Below, piece after piece: positions 6,397 through 15,344 of a stretch of 19,911 nt of DNA (position 1 is the stretch's first letter; the number at the start of each line of letters is the position of its first letter). The position numbers and the translations under genes were made by a program. This DNA is from Actinomycetota bacterium (lineage in GTDB: Bacteria > Actinomycetota > Humimicrobiia > Humimicrobiales > Humimicrobiaceae), in contig JADHVM010000011.1 of assembly GCA_016783985.1 (NCBI GenBank), positions 1 to 19,911 of the forward strand, given 5' to 3'. Below the pieces are notes generated by a model. The model ran no database searches, was not told where the DNA came from, and was given only the letters and a program-made list of their open reading frames with translations.

Positions 6397-9300
6397 TTGT
6401 TCACACATTTACATGTACATAGTGAATACAGCCTGCTGGAATCATCCGTAAAGATAAAGGATTTAGTTAATACTGCTGCCATGCTTGGCATGAAAGCAGT
6501 TGCTCTTACTGACAAGCATGTTATGAGCGGAGCTGTAGAATTCTATAAAGAAGCTGTAATCAGAAATATAAAACCTATAATTGGTTGTGAAGTCTGTATA
6601 CTGAGAGAGCAAATACCGACATATCTTATCTTACTTATAAAAAATGCAAAGGGATATGAAAACCTGTGCCAGATTATAAGCAAATCACACCTGGAAAGCA
6701 GCAATCCGCTGGTACCAGCAATTAATATATCATACCTTGAAAAAAAGAGTGAAGGAATTATAGGGCTCAGCGGGCACAACAATGGAGTTCTAGCCAATCT
6801 TACAGATGAAAAGAATATTAAAAAGGCAGCTCAAGCTGCCAGGGATTATGAGAACATATTTAGAGGAGATTTTTATATAGAAATTCAGAGATATCCTTTA
6901 ATTAATAATATATCTTACAAAAACTCAATCTCTGAAATATTAATTAACTTTGCCCAAAAAATCCATATTCCTATTGTAGCCACAAACAATATTTGCTACT
7001 TAAAAAAAGAAGACCATAAAATATATAAATCTCTATATAAATTAAAAATTATGAGTATAAAAAATGACTCTACTATGGAATTTTCCAAAAATAATGAACA
7101 TTACTTTAAATCAAGTTATGAAATGGCAAGTATGTTTTCTGGTATTCCAGAAGCAATTACTAATACAAAAATCATAACAGAAAAGTGTAATTTTAACTTC
7201 CGGCTAGGGAAAACAAGTGTCCCTAATTTTAAGGTTCCGCAGGGAGAGACTCAGGAGAGCTATCTTAAAAAGCTCTGCTGCAGGGGATTGAGATCAAGGT
7301 ATAAGAACAATCCTTCAAAGCAGGTTTTAGATAGATTAAATAAAGAACTTAAAGTAATAATAAAAAAAGGTTTTTGCGGATATTTTTTAATAGTAGCCGA
7401 TATGGCAAGATTTGCCCACAAAAATAATATTTTAATATGTGGAAAGGGTTCTGCTGCAGGTAGTCTGGTATCTTACATACTAAAAATATCAAATATAGAT
7501 CCCATTAAAAATAATCTTTACTTTGAAAGATTTTTAAATAAGGAAAGAAAAAAACTTCCAGACATAGACATAGATGTTTCCAGTAAAAAGAAAGCTTGTG
7601 TATTAAAATATCTATCATCCAAATATGGGAAGAAAAATATCGCCAGGGTTTGCAGCTTCTCCACAATAAAGCCAAGAGCTGCAATAAGAGAAGCAGGGAG
7701 AATTTTAAACTTAAACAAAGAAGAAGTAGACCATATTATAAAAGCAATACCAAACTACAGACATTTTTTTACCAGAGAAGATATGGAAAAAGCAATAAAA
7801 GAATATAATAGTATAAACATAAGAAGCACTGCCTACAAAAAAATAACTTCTGTTTCTAAAAAGATAGAAGGATTTGTAAGACACGTTTCAATGCATCCTT
7901 CTGCTTTTATAGTATCAAATTCTAACCTGGCAAAAATTATCCCACTTACTCTTTCAGAAACTGGTGAAATAATGAGCCAGTATAACAAGGACAGCGTAGA
8001 AGACTTGGGACTTCTGAAGATAGATCTCATAAATTCCTTAAGCCTTAGCATGCTGAGTGACATTGCAGATATTTTAAAAAACAGCAGAAATATAAATTTA
8101 AGTTTTTCAGAAATTAAACATGATGATAAAAAAGTATTCAATCTTATAAAAAAAGGTAGAACACTTGGAGTTTTTCAACTGGAGAGTTTTGGTATAAGAA
8201 CACTTGCAAGAAAGATAAAACCCTCAAGCTTAAATGATATCACCATTCTCATATCACTATACAGGCCAGGACCACAGCAGTCAGGCATGGTTAATAATTT
8301 TATTGAAAGAAAATTTGGAAGAGAAAAAATAACCTATATCAATAAAGATTTGAAGCCAATTATAGAAGAAACTTATGGAATAATACTCTATCAGGAACAG
8401 GTTATGCAGATAGCTATAAAAATAGCTGGATACTCACTCGGTGAATCTGAAAATCTAAGAAAAGCTATGACAGACAGATCAAAAGAAGAAATGAAAACTC
8501 AGGAGTCAAGATTTGTAAGAGGTGCACTAAAGAAAGGCTGCGATATAGGAACTGTAAATAAAATATTTAAACTGATATTCAAATTTGCCAGTTATGGTTT
8601 TGTTAAAGCTCATGCTGCTGCCTATGCTGAGCTTTCATATATAACCTGCTACCTAAAAGCTTACTATCCTGCAGAACTTATATCAATAATACTTACCAAT
8701 AAATCAGGCTATTATAACGAGATGCAGTATATTGAAGAAGCAAGAAGACTTGGGATAGGCATAAAACTTCCTGACATTAATAGGAGTGGGATTGAATTTT
8801 GTGTTGAGGACAGTGGTAAATCTATAAGAACATCCCTGCTTTCTGTAAGAAACCTGGGATTTGAAGGGGTAAACTCTATAATAAACGAAAGAGCTATAAA
8901 TGGAAATTTTAAAGATTTTTTTGATTTCTATTACAGAACTTCAAACAACCACAGATTGGCCAGAAAAGCAGCCGAAAATTTAATAAAAATTGGAGCATTT
9001 GATTTTACAAATCTAAAGAGAAAATACTTACTGCTGATTTTTTTTCACCTCCAGAATTTAGATAATAACAGTACGAGGCGCAGTCATAATTCTTATTTCC
9101 AGAACAATTCTTGTCTCCAGAATCAAAATCCCAAGAACTTAATAGACTTTACCTTTGAAGAAAAGCTTAAAATGGAAGAAGAAATCCTTGGATTTTTTAT
9201 AAGTGCCAACCCTCTTAAATATTTCAAAGAAGAATTAAAGAAATTCAATGTCACAAGAAGTAAATATTTTTCCTATCTGATAAAAAACAGGAAAAAAGAA

Positions 9301-9675
9301 TATAGAATCTCAGGGTTAATAAAGAATACAAATTATATATATCCCAAAGATATATTTACTTCAGGAATTGTTATTACAAGAAGAATAGAAAAGACTAAAA
9401 ATGGACAGTCCATGCTTTTTTGCACAATAGAAGATGAAGACGGGATGTATGAATCAGTTTTTTTCTCTGATACTTTTAAAAGAAATTCTAAAATAATAAT
9501 GAATCAATCTTCAGTTATAATTAAAGGAAGACTTCATTTAAGAGATAATACTATATCAATTATTGCAAAAGATGTTATAAGCCTTGTATTACTTAAAAAA
9601 TTAGAAAATAATAGCATAAAGGACAACATAAAAACAAATTTGCTCACAGGAGCTGGGGCAGTATGGAAAACATAA
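6397..9675 (+). CDS. dnaE: DnaE-type DNA polymerase III alpha subunit, probably translesion
   Basis: A family C polymerase of about 1,092 residues. I chose TTG at 6397 because TGAGGA lies just before it and the protein then begins MFTHLHVHSEYSLL as in the family; GTG at 6385 is the alternative. Order of domains: PHP (1-270), polymerase core, (HhH)2 around SVRNLGFEGVNSII, and C-terminal OB fold. Catalytic Asp389 and Asp391 in PDIDID and Asp543 in LLKIDL are present. The PHP domain is damaged: TDHG is TDKH, and the family's TNDVHY is TNNICY, so metal-dependent proofreading is unlikely. The short length, absence of a tau-binding tail, and position between lexA and dinB point to a damage-inducible, DnaE2-like polymerase, not the main replicase. 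Role is inference from context. Confidence 0.9.
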   Translation: MFTHLHVHSEYSLLESSVKIKDLVNTAAMLGMKAVALTDKHVMSGAVEFYKEAVIRNIKPIIGCEVCILREQIPTYLILLIKNAKGYENLCQIISKSHLESSNPLVPAINISYLEKKSEGIIGLSGHNNGVLANLTDEKNIKKAAQAARDYENIFRGDFYIEIQRYPLINNISYKNSISEILINFAQKIHIPIVATNNICYLKKEDHKIYKSLYKLKIMSIKNDSTMEFSKNNEHYFKSSYEMASMFSGIPEAITNTKIITEKCNFNFRLGKTSVPNFKVPQGETQESYLKKLCCRGLRSRYKNNPSKQVLDRLNKELKVIIKKGFCGYFLIVADMARFAHKNNILICGKGSAAGSLVSYILKISNIDPIKNNLYFERFLNKERKKLPDIDIDVSSKKKACVLKYLSSKYGKKNIARVCSFSTIKPRAAIREAGRILNLNKEEVDHIIKAIPNYRHFFTREDMEKAIKEYNSINIRSTAYKKITSVSKKIEGFVRHVSMHPSAFIVSNSNLAKIIPLTLSETGEIMSQYNKDSVEDLGLLKIDLINSLSLSMLSDIADILKNSRNINLSFSEIKHDDKKVFNLIKKGRTLGVFQLESFGIRTLARKIKPSSLNDITILISLYRPGPQQSGMVNNFIERKFGREKITYINKDLKPIIEETYGIILYQEQVMQIAIKIAGYSLGESENLRKAMTDRSKEEMKTQESRFVRGALKKGCDIGTVNKIFKLIFKFASYGFVKAHAAAYAELSYITCYLKAYYPAELISIILTNKSGYYNEMQYIEEARRLGIGIKLPDINRSGIEFCVEDSGKSIRTSLLSVRNLGFEGVNSIINERAINGNFKDFFDFYYRTSNNHRLARKAAENLIKIGAFDFTNLKRKYLLLIFFHLQNLDNNSTRRSHNSYFQNNSCLQNQNPKNLIDFTFEEKLKMEEEILGFFISANPLKYFKEELKKFNVTRSKYFSYLIKNRKKEYRISGLIKNTNYIYPKDIFTSGIVITRRIEKTKNGQSMLFCTIEDEDGMYESVFFSDTFKRNSKIIMNQSSVIIKGRLHLRDNTISIIAKDVISLVLLKKLENNSIKDNIKTNLLTGAGAVWKT

Positions 9676-10844
9676 GGAAAATAATTCATGTAGATATGGA
9701 CGCTTTCTTTGCTCAAATTGAACAAAGAGACAACCCTAAATACAAAAACAAACCTTTGATAGTTGGAGGTCCTTTAAACAGAGGAGTAATTTCATCTGCT
9801 TCTTACGAAGCAAGAAAATATGGACTACATGCAGGAATGCCCCTTACAAGAGCAAAGAGACTCTGCACTATAGGAATTTTCATTCCTGTAGATATGGAGA
9901 AATACCTTGAAGAATCAAGAAAGATAAGAGAGATATTTTTTCAGTTTACCCCACTTGTAGAGTTTGTTGGCTGTGATGAAGGTTTCTTAGATGTAACAGG
10001 CTGTGAAAAGCTCTTCGGAAATGCTATTGATATTGCTAAAAGAATAAAAGGCAAAATATATGAACAAACAAATTTAACTTCCTCTGCAGGAATAGCCCCT
10101 AATAAATTTTTAGCAAAACTTGCTTCAAGTATAGGAAAGCCAAATGGACTTACCGTGCTTGAAGGAGGCAAGGAAGTAATAGAAAAAATAAAACTTCTTC
10201 CTGTGTCTTACCTCTGGGGTGTAGGAAGAGTAACCGGTGAAAGTCTTAAATCCATGGGCGTTAAAACTATAGGAGACGTTGCCAGCATACCAGTAGAAAT
10301 TCTGAAAGCTAAATTTGGAGAAATTGGCGAAACCATCCACAATATGGCAAATGGATTAGACGATCGAGAAGTAATACCTTATCATGAACCAAAATCCATA
10401 GGAAGAGAGATAACTTACAAAAAGGACACAAATGATCTTGAAATCCTAAAATCAACATTACTGTTTCTTTCTCAAAAGATATCAATAAACTTAAACTCTA
10501 AAAAATATAAGGGTAGAGTTGTGACTCTAAAGGTTAGATTCTCTGATTTTAAAACTATTACAAAAAGAAAAACTCTTAAAAATCATACATCTGGAATACT
10601 TGGCATATATAAGTCTTCCCTCCTGCTCCTTGATGGACTTGATCTGATTCGCAAGAAAATCAGGATGCTAGGTATTTCTGTAAGCAGCCTAAAACCAAAC
10701 TTCATATTAGATAACTTGCTTTTTAAAGAAAAGAAAAAAGAAGAAAATCTAACCAAAGCTATTGGAAAAATATCAGACAAATTTGGAGATAATAAGCTCA
10801 TAATAGCAGGACTTGTAGAAAAAGATAAAACTAAATTCTTCTAG
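9663..10844 (+). CDS. dinB: DNA polymerase IV (Y family)
   Basis: A 393-residue translesion polymerase. ATG at 9663 overlaps the end of dnaE by 13 nt and has AGGAG upstream, so translation is probably coupled. Active-site residues are present: Asp11 in HVDMDAFF with Phe16 as steric gate, YEARKYGLHAGM of the fingers, and Asp105-Glu106 in CDEGFLDVTG. It is therefore a working polymerase and not the inactive ImuB type. The thumb HhH (LWGVGRVTGESLKSMGVKTI) and little-finger domain follow. DNLLF near residue 348 may be a degenerate sliding-clamp motif; no clear QLxLF is seen at the C-terminus. Last gene of the lexA operon and convergent with the next gene, three bases away. Confidence 0.95.
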   Translation: MENIRKIIHVDMDAFFAQIEQRDNPKYKNKPLIVGGPLNRGVISSASYEARKYGLHAGMPLTRAKRLCTIGIFIPVDMEKYLEESRKIREIFFQFTPLVEFVGCDEGFLDVTGCEKLFGNAIDIAKRIKGKIYEQTNLTSSAGIAPNKFLAKLASSIGKPNGLTVLEGGKEVIEKIKLLPVSYLWGVGRVTGESLKSMGVKTIGDVASIPVEILKAKFGEIGETIHNMANGLDDREVIPYHEPKSIGREITYKKDTNDLEILKSTLLFLSQKISINLNSKKYKGRVVTLKVRFSDFKTITKRKTLKNHTSGILGIYKSSLLLLDGLDLIRKKIRMLGISVSSLKPNFILDNLLFKEKKKEENLTKAIGKISDKFGDNKLIIAGLVEKDKTKFF

Positions 10845-10847
10845 ATT

Positions 10848-12239
10848 TTAAGCTATCCTGCAGGTCTCAGTTTCAAGCGACTTATTTATAATACTTACTT
10901 CCCTGAGAACAAAAATTCCAGTAACCAAGAAAGCTAAAAAATCAGAAACTGGCCATGAAAGCCATACTCCATTCAAATCAAAGAATAATGGCAGTATAAA
11001 GATAGCTGGTAATAAAAATAACAGCTGTCTGGATACAGTTATTATTGTTGCAGGTAAAGCTTTACCAATTGCCTGGAAAAAGCTTCCACCAATTATTGTA
11101 ATTCCTAACGTAGGAAACAATATAACTATAATTCTAAGAGGTGTTATACCGCTCGCAATTAACTCACTATCATTGCTGAACAGACTCAGTAATACCCCAG
11201 GAAAAAACATTAGAATAATAAAGGCAACACTTGCTATTACTGTAGTCCATACAACTGCTTCGCTGAAGACTTTTTTAACTCTACTGTAAAGTTTTGCACC
11301 ATAATTAAAACTAACAATTGTCGAAAATCCATGTGATATTCCTAAAACAGGCATAAAAGTCAAGTCAAATATTCTTATACCAATACCAACAACAGCAATG
11401 TATAAATCACTTCCATAATATAAAACAGCTCTATTAAAAACTATAAATATAATACTATCCATAGATGCCATTAAAAATGAAGGAAACCCAATAACTAATA
11501 TATTTTTTATCACCTTTCCTTTTAATTTAAATATCTTTAATTTAAAAGAAAAAATACTTCTTCCAGACATAAAATAGATAATAATATAGATAGAAACAAC
11601 AATCTGGCTGATTATTGTAGCTATGGCTGCACCCCTTACTCCCATTTTAAAAACAAATATAAATATTGGATCCAAAATAATATTCATTACTGCACCTATA
11701 ATAATGGGATACATTGCAGCTCTTGGTTTTCCTTCAGCTCTTATTATTATGTTTGAACATATACCAAAAGAAAAAAATACAAATCCAAATAAAATTATTT
11801 GAGTATAATCTTTTGCATAAGGAAGTACATCTTTCGAAGCACCAAAGAACATCAGTAATTCATCCATAAAAATATAAGTAGGAATCATTACCATAGCACT
11901 TAAAATTAAATTTAACAGGATCCCATTCCCTGCAGTAATTATTGCATTATCTTTATCGTTCGCACCAAGTGATCTTGATATTATTGATGCTGAACCAACA
12001 CCAATCATAAAACCTATGGCCATCATAATTATCTGTATAGGAAGCACAATAGTTAAAGCAGCAATAGCAATAGGGCCTACTCCATTTCCAACAAAAATGG
12101 CATCTACAAAATTATATAATGCACTTATTACCATTCCTATAACTGCAGGATATGAAAATTTTAAAAGTAAGACTCTTAAATTATCTTTTAATATATGTTT
12201 TCTTTCTTCATCCATGCTCTTAAATAATAAAAAACTCAT
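10848..12239 (-). CDS. MATE family multidrug/sodium efflux transporter
   Basis: A 463-residue inner-membrane protein with about twelve hydrophobic segments in two halves, the MATE arrangement. These antiporters export cationic drugs or metabolites using sodium or proton gradients. Family features include the opening SYPAVIGMVISALYNFVDAI, the glycine-rich GVGSASIISRSLGANDKDNA loop and the repeated pattern in the second half (GISHGFSTIVSFNYGAK). A start at the internal ATG 12213-12215 (MDEERKH) is just as likely, since neither start has a good ribosome site. It converges with dinB and diverges from the carbon-nitrogen hydrolase. Substrate cannot be told from sequence. Confidence 0.92.
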   Translation of the reverse strand: MSFLLFKSMDEERKHILKDNLRVLLLKFSYPAVIGMVISALYNFVDAIFVGNGVGPIAIAALTIVLPIQIIMMAIGFMIGVGSASIISRSLGANDKDNAIITAGNGILLNLILSAMVMIPTYIFMDELLMFFGASKDVLPYAKDYTQIILFGFVFFSFGICSNIIIRAEGKPRAAMYPIIIGAVMNIILDPIFIFVFKMGVRGAAIATIISQIVVSIYIIIYFMSGRSIFSFKLKIFKLKGKVIKNILVIGFPSFLMASMDSIIFIVFNRAVLYYGSDLYIAVVGIGIRIFDLTFMPVLGISHGFSTIVSFNYGAKLYSRVKKVFSEAVVWTTVIASVAFIILMFFPGVLLSLFSNDSELIASGITPLRIIVILFPTLGITIIGGSFFQAIGKALPATIITVSRQLLFLLPAIFILPLFFDLNGVWLSWPVSDFLAFLVTGIFVLREVSIINKSLETETCRIA

Positions 12240-12408
12240 AAAAATATTAGCAAATGATAAACCTTTTTTGATATTAAATAAAGTTTCTCGGATAATTTAA
12301 TAAAATTTTTAATTTTACGACCATTGAACACTGTACTTTTTAATTCAAAAGCCCAATAATATACTTGTTTAAGTTTTATAGCAAAAGATTTAAAGGGTGG
12401 TTTCTTTC

Positions 12409-13218
12409 TTGAAAATAAAAGTCTCAATATGCCAAATCAAAGTAACACATAATAAGGAACAAAATTTAATAAAAACAGCTAAAATGGTTAAAAAAGCTGC
12501 TGTGAAATCCGATATTGTTATACTGCCTGAAATGTTTAACTGTCCATACAGTAATCATTATTTTACAAAATTTGCAGAACCTTATCCTGGAAAAACTACA
12601 AAATTGCTGGCAAATCTTGCGAAAGAACTAAATATCTATATTGTTGGAGGATCTATTCCTGAGAAAGAAGGTAAAAAGATATACAACACTTCTTATTCTT
12701 TTAATAGAGATGGAGATTTAATAGGCAAACACAGAAAAATTCACCTGTTTGACATTAATATAAAAAATGGAATTAATTTTAAGGAATCAGACATTTTATC
12801 ATGCGGTAACAAAACAACCACTTTTAAAACAGAGTTCTGTAAAATTGGAGTCGCTATCTGCTATGATATGAGATTCCCTGAACTCATACACAAAATGACA
12901 ATGGAAGGTTCTAAAATTATAATAATACCAGCAGCATTTAACATGACTACTGGTCCTGCCCACTGGCACTCTATAATTAGAGCTAGAGCTATCGATAATC
13001 AAATCTTTCTAATAGCTGCTTCCCCTGCAAGAAATACAAAAAATGAGTATGTTGCTTATGGTCATTCCTTAATAGTTGACCCCTGGGGAAAAATAATTGT
13101 GGAAGCAGACGAAAAAGAAAGTATTATATCTGGAACAATTGATCTTGAAAAATTAAATAAGATAAGAAAAGAACTTCCTTTATTAAAACACAGAAGAGTA
13201 GAAATTTATAAAAAATAA
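12409..13218 (+). CDS. Carbon-nitrogen hydrolase, omega-amidase (Nit2)-like
   Basis: About 269 residues of the nitrilase superfamily. The catalytic triad is in place: Glu41 (ILPEMF), Lys110 (KHRKIHLFD) and Cys151 (AICYDMRFPE). The sequences around the triad (KIHLFDI, YDMRFPEL, GPAHWHSIIRARAIDNQIF, VDPWG) are those of the Nit2 branch, which hydrolyses alpha-ketoglutaramate and alpha-ketosuccinamate released by glutamine and asparagine transaminases. I chose TTG at 12409, which gives MKIKVSICQ as in the family and has an AAAGGGTGG ribosome site; a GTG at 12397 is in frame. A soluble enzyme, transcribed divergently from the MATE gene. Exact substrate is inferred from similarity. Confidence 0.9.
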   Translation: MKIKVSICQIKVTHNKEQNLIKTAKMVKKAAVKSDIVILPEMFNCPYSNHYFTKFAEPYPGKTTKLLANLAKELNIYIVGGSIPEKEGKKIYNTSYSFNRDGDLIGKHRKIHLFDINIKNGINFKESDILSCGNKTTTFKTEFCKIGVAICYDMRFPELIHKMTMEGSKIIIIPAAFNMTTGPAHWHSIIRARAIDNQIFLIAASPARNTKNEYVAYGHSLIVDPWGKIIVEADEKESIISGTIDLEKLNKIRKELPLLKHRRVEIYKK

Positions 13219-13366
13219 AGCATTCCATTTGAAGGCACACTAAATAAAACACATTAAAGCTTTTAAACCTTTGTAAACTTACTAAGCCTTAATTACACTT
13301 GTAAGCCACCAGATGAAATTATAATTAAAGAAAATACAGTAAAATATTAAGTATAAACCTAGGAAT

Positions 13367-13714
13367 TTATTTGTAGTCTCTTCTTAATTTTCGCAGCTTA
13401 TAATTTAAATCGCCTTTAACCTTATTTCCAGTGTTGTAGTTTCTTCTTCCCTCGCTATAGTTCATTTTTTCTCGAGTTCTAGCCTCATTAACCATAATAG
13501 TTCTGTCTTTAAAGCTACTCTGATTAAACTTTTCCAGAGCTTTTTTTGCTTCTTCTTCGGTTTCCATTTCTATAAAACCAAACCCTCTTGATTTTCCATC
13601 TTCTCTCATAACTACTTTTGCATAAGTTACAGTGCCCTCACTCGAAAACAATTCCTCCAACTCTTTATCAGTTGTAGAATATTCTAGATTACCAACATAT
13701 AATTTCTTGTTCAC
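13367..13714 (-). CDS. RRM-domain RNA-binding protein
   Basis: A 115-residue protein that is mostly one RNA recognition motif. RNP2 is KLYVGNL at the N-terminus and RNP1 is KSRGFGFIEM (residues about 42-51); the aromatic residues needed for RNA stacking are present. The C-terminal tail from residue 78 is basic and Arg/Asn/Tyr-rich, without glycine repeats. Start is GTG with AAAGG about 9 nt upstream. Small RRM proteins of this type occur in cyanobacteria and several anaerobic phyla and are often stress- or cold-responsive; nothing in the upstream DNA proves that here. Confidence 0.93.
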   Translation of the reverse strand: MNKKLYVGNLEYSTTDKELEELFSSEGTVTYAKVVMREDGKSRGFGFIEMETEEEAKKALEKFNQSSFKDRTIMVNEARTREKMNYSEGRRNYNTGNKVKGDLNYKLRKLRRDYK

Positions 13715-14011
13715 TTAAAAATACCTTTCATTATTTTTTTTATTTTTTATATGAATGAGAAGTAAGATTCCTTTAAATACAAATTTAATAAAATCATCAC
13801 TACTCAGTTTTAAATTGTAATACTAATTTAAGCAGTTTTTTATTATATAGCATATTCAACATTATGCAAATAAAATCCTTCTTCTGGTTTTAAGTATAAA
13901 ATTGTAAAATAGGATATTATAAATAAAAAAAACATATAAATAAAAAAAACATTTAATTAATGCAATTATTTTATTATAATCTATAGTACTTTATTTAAAA
14001 AAAATAAAATT
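13715..14011. other. AT-rich intergenic region with a 17-bp tandem duplication
   Basis: There is no gene here. ATAAATAAAAAAAACAT occurs twice in tandem (13919-13935 and 13936-13952). TATAAT at 13975-13980 may serve the small gene at 14012. No structured RNA was apparent. Confidence 0.5.
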
Positions 14012-14203
14012 ATGATAGCAATTTATACATTATTAGGCATTATTGCATTCGTAGGCCTTGCTGCCATTGTCACAAGTTTTTTTATTCCCAAATATAAAAC
14101 AGCTACGAGATACATCGGGGCAAACATCATAGGTTCTGCTTTTTTCTTAATTCTAATAGCATATATCTACTTTAATCTAGCAAACTCATTTTTTGGTACT
14201 TAA
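14012..14203 (+). CDS. Small two-helix membrane protein, unknown
   Basis: A 63-residue frame with two hydrophobic helices (residues about 4-25 and 38-58) joined by a short basic loop PKYKTATRY, ending soon after the second helix. The composition is that of a real inner-membrane peptide. There is no clear ribosome site, but TATAAT lies about 32 nt upstream, so a short-leader transcript is possible. It stands alone between the RRM gene and a minus-strand hydrolase. I recognise no family. Confidence 0.5.
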   Translation: MIAIYTLLGIIAFVGLAAIVTSFFIPKYKTATRYIGANIIGSAFFLILIAYIYFNLANSFFGT

Positions 14204-14300
14204 TTTGATAACTGCAACTTTATGGAATAATCAGACTATTTAGAAATTCTTGCTTTTATCTTATATCTCCTAAATCAAATATTTCCTGTATAAATTAAAT

Positions 14301-15083
14301 TTAGCCTAATTCCTTTTTAAGGATATTATAAAATCTACTTCTTGCGTATCGCTCTATCCAGGGATAATGCCCACAGCGCTTAAGTAAAACAAATTTAAAA
14401 TCTACTAAAATAGATGAAAGCGGGATTTTGATTCCTTCTGGAGTATGAGGATCATAATCACCATGGATTGCAACTACCGGACATTTTATTTGCTTTCCAA
14501 GTTCTAAAAGCTTTCCACTGCGTCTCAGTATCTTAGCATCTTCCCATACACTTTGATAAATCCCATACTGATATTCCAATACTTCATCATCATGTGGCAG
14601 AGGATTATACAAGTCAGCTTTAGAGATCAGCTTTCCAAATTGGGCAAATAATCTATTATTTTCTTTTTTGAGGGAGTTGCTTAGATTCTTCATCATGGTA
14701 TAGGCTTTTAACCTTTCTTCCTCTGTTAGGCGACTCAACCGGATTTTCATGATATTTGTAGCATATTTCTCTTCATAAGGACCACTTCCGATAAGTAGAA
14801 GTTTTTTTATAAATGTTGGATAATTAGCAGCAAATATAAAACTTAGCCATGCTCCCCAAGAAAAACCAATTAATGAAATGGGTAGATCTCCATTCTTTTC
14901 CAGAACAGTTTTTAACTCTTCTATCTGTCCTTTGAGCGTTTTCGCTTTTTGAAGTGGTTCTAAAACACCCCATCTGGATTCAAGTTCACGTGCCACTGGA
15001 GCCATTTCTCCAGGCGCACCTGGACCACCATGAATAACAGCTAAACTGAAAGGTGCTTTTCCGTATTTCCTTAGGTTTTTCAT
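14301..15083 (-). CDS. Alpha/beta-fold hydrolase
   Basis: A 260-residue cytoplasmic hydrolase. The oxyanion motif HGGPG (18-22), nucleophile Ser75 in GFSWG, Asp211 in GDYDPH and His239 in CGHYPW form the standard catalytic set. HGGPG is common in proline iminopeptidase relatives, but substrate is not determined. A helical cap lies between residues 100 and 175. The start ATG has no Shine-Dalgarno; TATAAA directly precedes it. A 15-nt tRNA-Cys 3' end lies only 23 bp upstream, so the natural upstream region may have been replaced by an insertion. Confidence 0.88.
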   Translation of the reverse strand: MKNLRKYGKAPFSLAVIHGGPGAPGEMAPVARELESRWGVLEPLQKAKTLKGQIEELKTVLEKNGDLPISLIGFSWGAWLSFIFAANYPTFIKKLLLIGSGPYEEKYATNIMKIRLSRLTEEERLKAYTMMKNLSNSLKKENNRLFAQFGKLISKADLYNPLPHDDEVLEYQYGIYQSVWEDAKILRRSGKLLELGKQIKCPVVAIHGDYDPHTPEGIKIPLSSILVDFKFVLLKRCGHYPWIERYARSRFYNILKKELG

Positions 15084-15105
15084 TTTTATAGATTATTGCA
15101 TTATG

Positions 15106-15120
15106 TGGAGGCGGCACCCC
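15106..15120 (-). repeat. Direct repeat 1, identical to a tRNA-Cys 3' end
   Basis: Plus strand TGGAGGCGGCACCCC; on the minus strand it reads GGGGTGCCGCCTCCA, the T-stem end, acceptor strand, discriminator and CCA of bacterial tRNA-Cys. The same 15 bases recur at 19211-19225. The remaining tRNA is absent at both places. Candidate attachment-site core. Confidence 0.6.
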
Positions 15121-15344
15121 TTATCGTTAAGATTAGATAGCAGGATTTTAAGAAAAAGAAGAAGAAAATAATAAATATTTTTCATTTTATCCTATTTGAG
15201 AATTAATTTTATTAAGGAAATAAAAATTACCCATGTTTTACAAATCTAATAAACATCTTACCCCTCTCAATTAGCTTAAATAATTTTGTTTCTTTAATAA
15301 TTTTATTGACAATGTTAGTATATTTCACATATTTAACATTTAAT

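Noticed and set aside
10838..10860. Terminator between dinB and the MATE gene
   Set aside because: The convergent genes are three bases apart and no GC-rich stem with a T-run is visible.
13919..13952. Short CRISPR-like repeat
   Set aside because: There are only two direct 17-bp copies of low-complexity A-rich DNA, no spacer and no cas genes.
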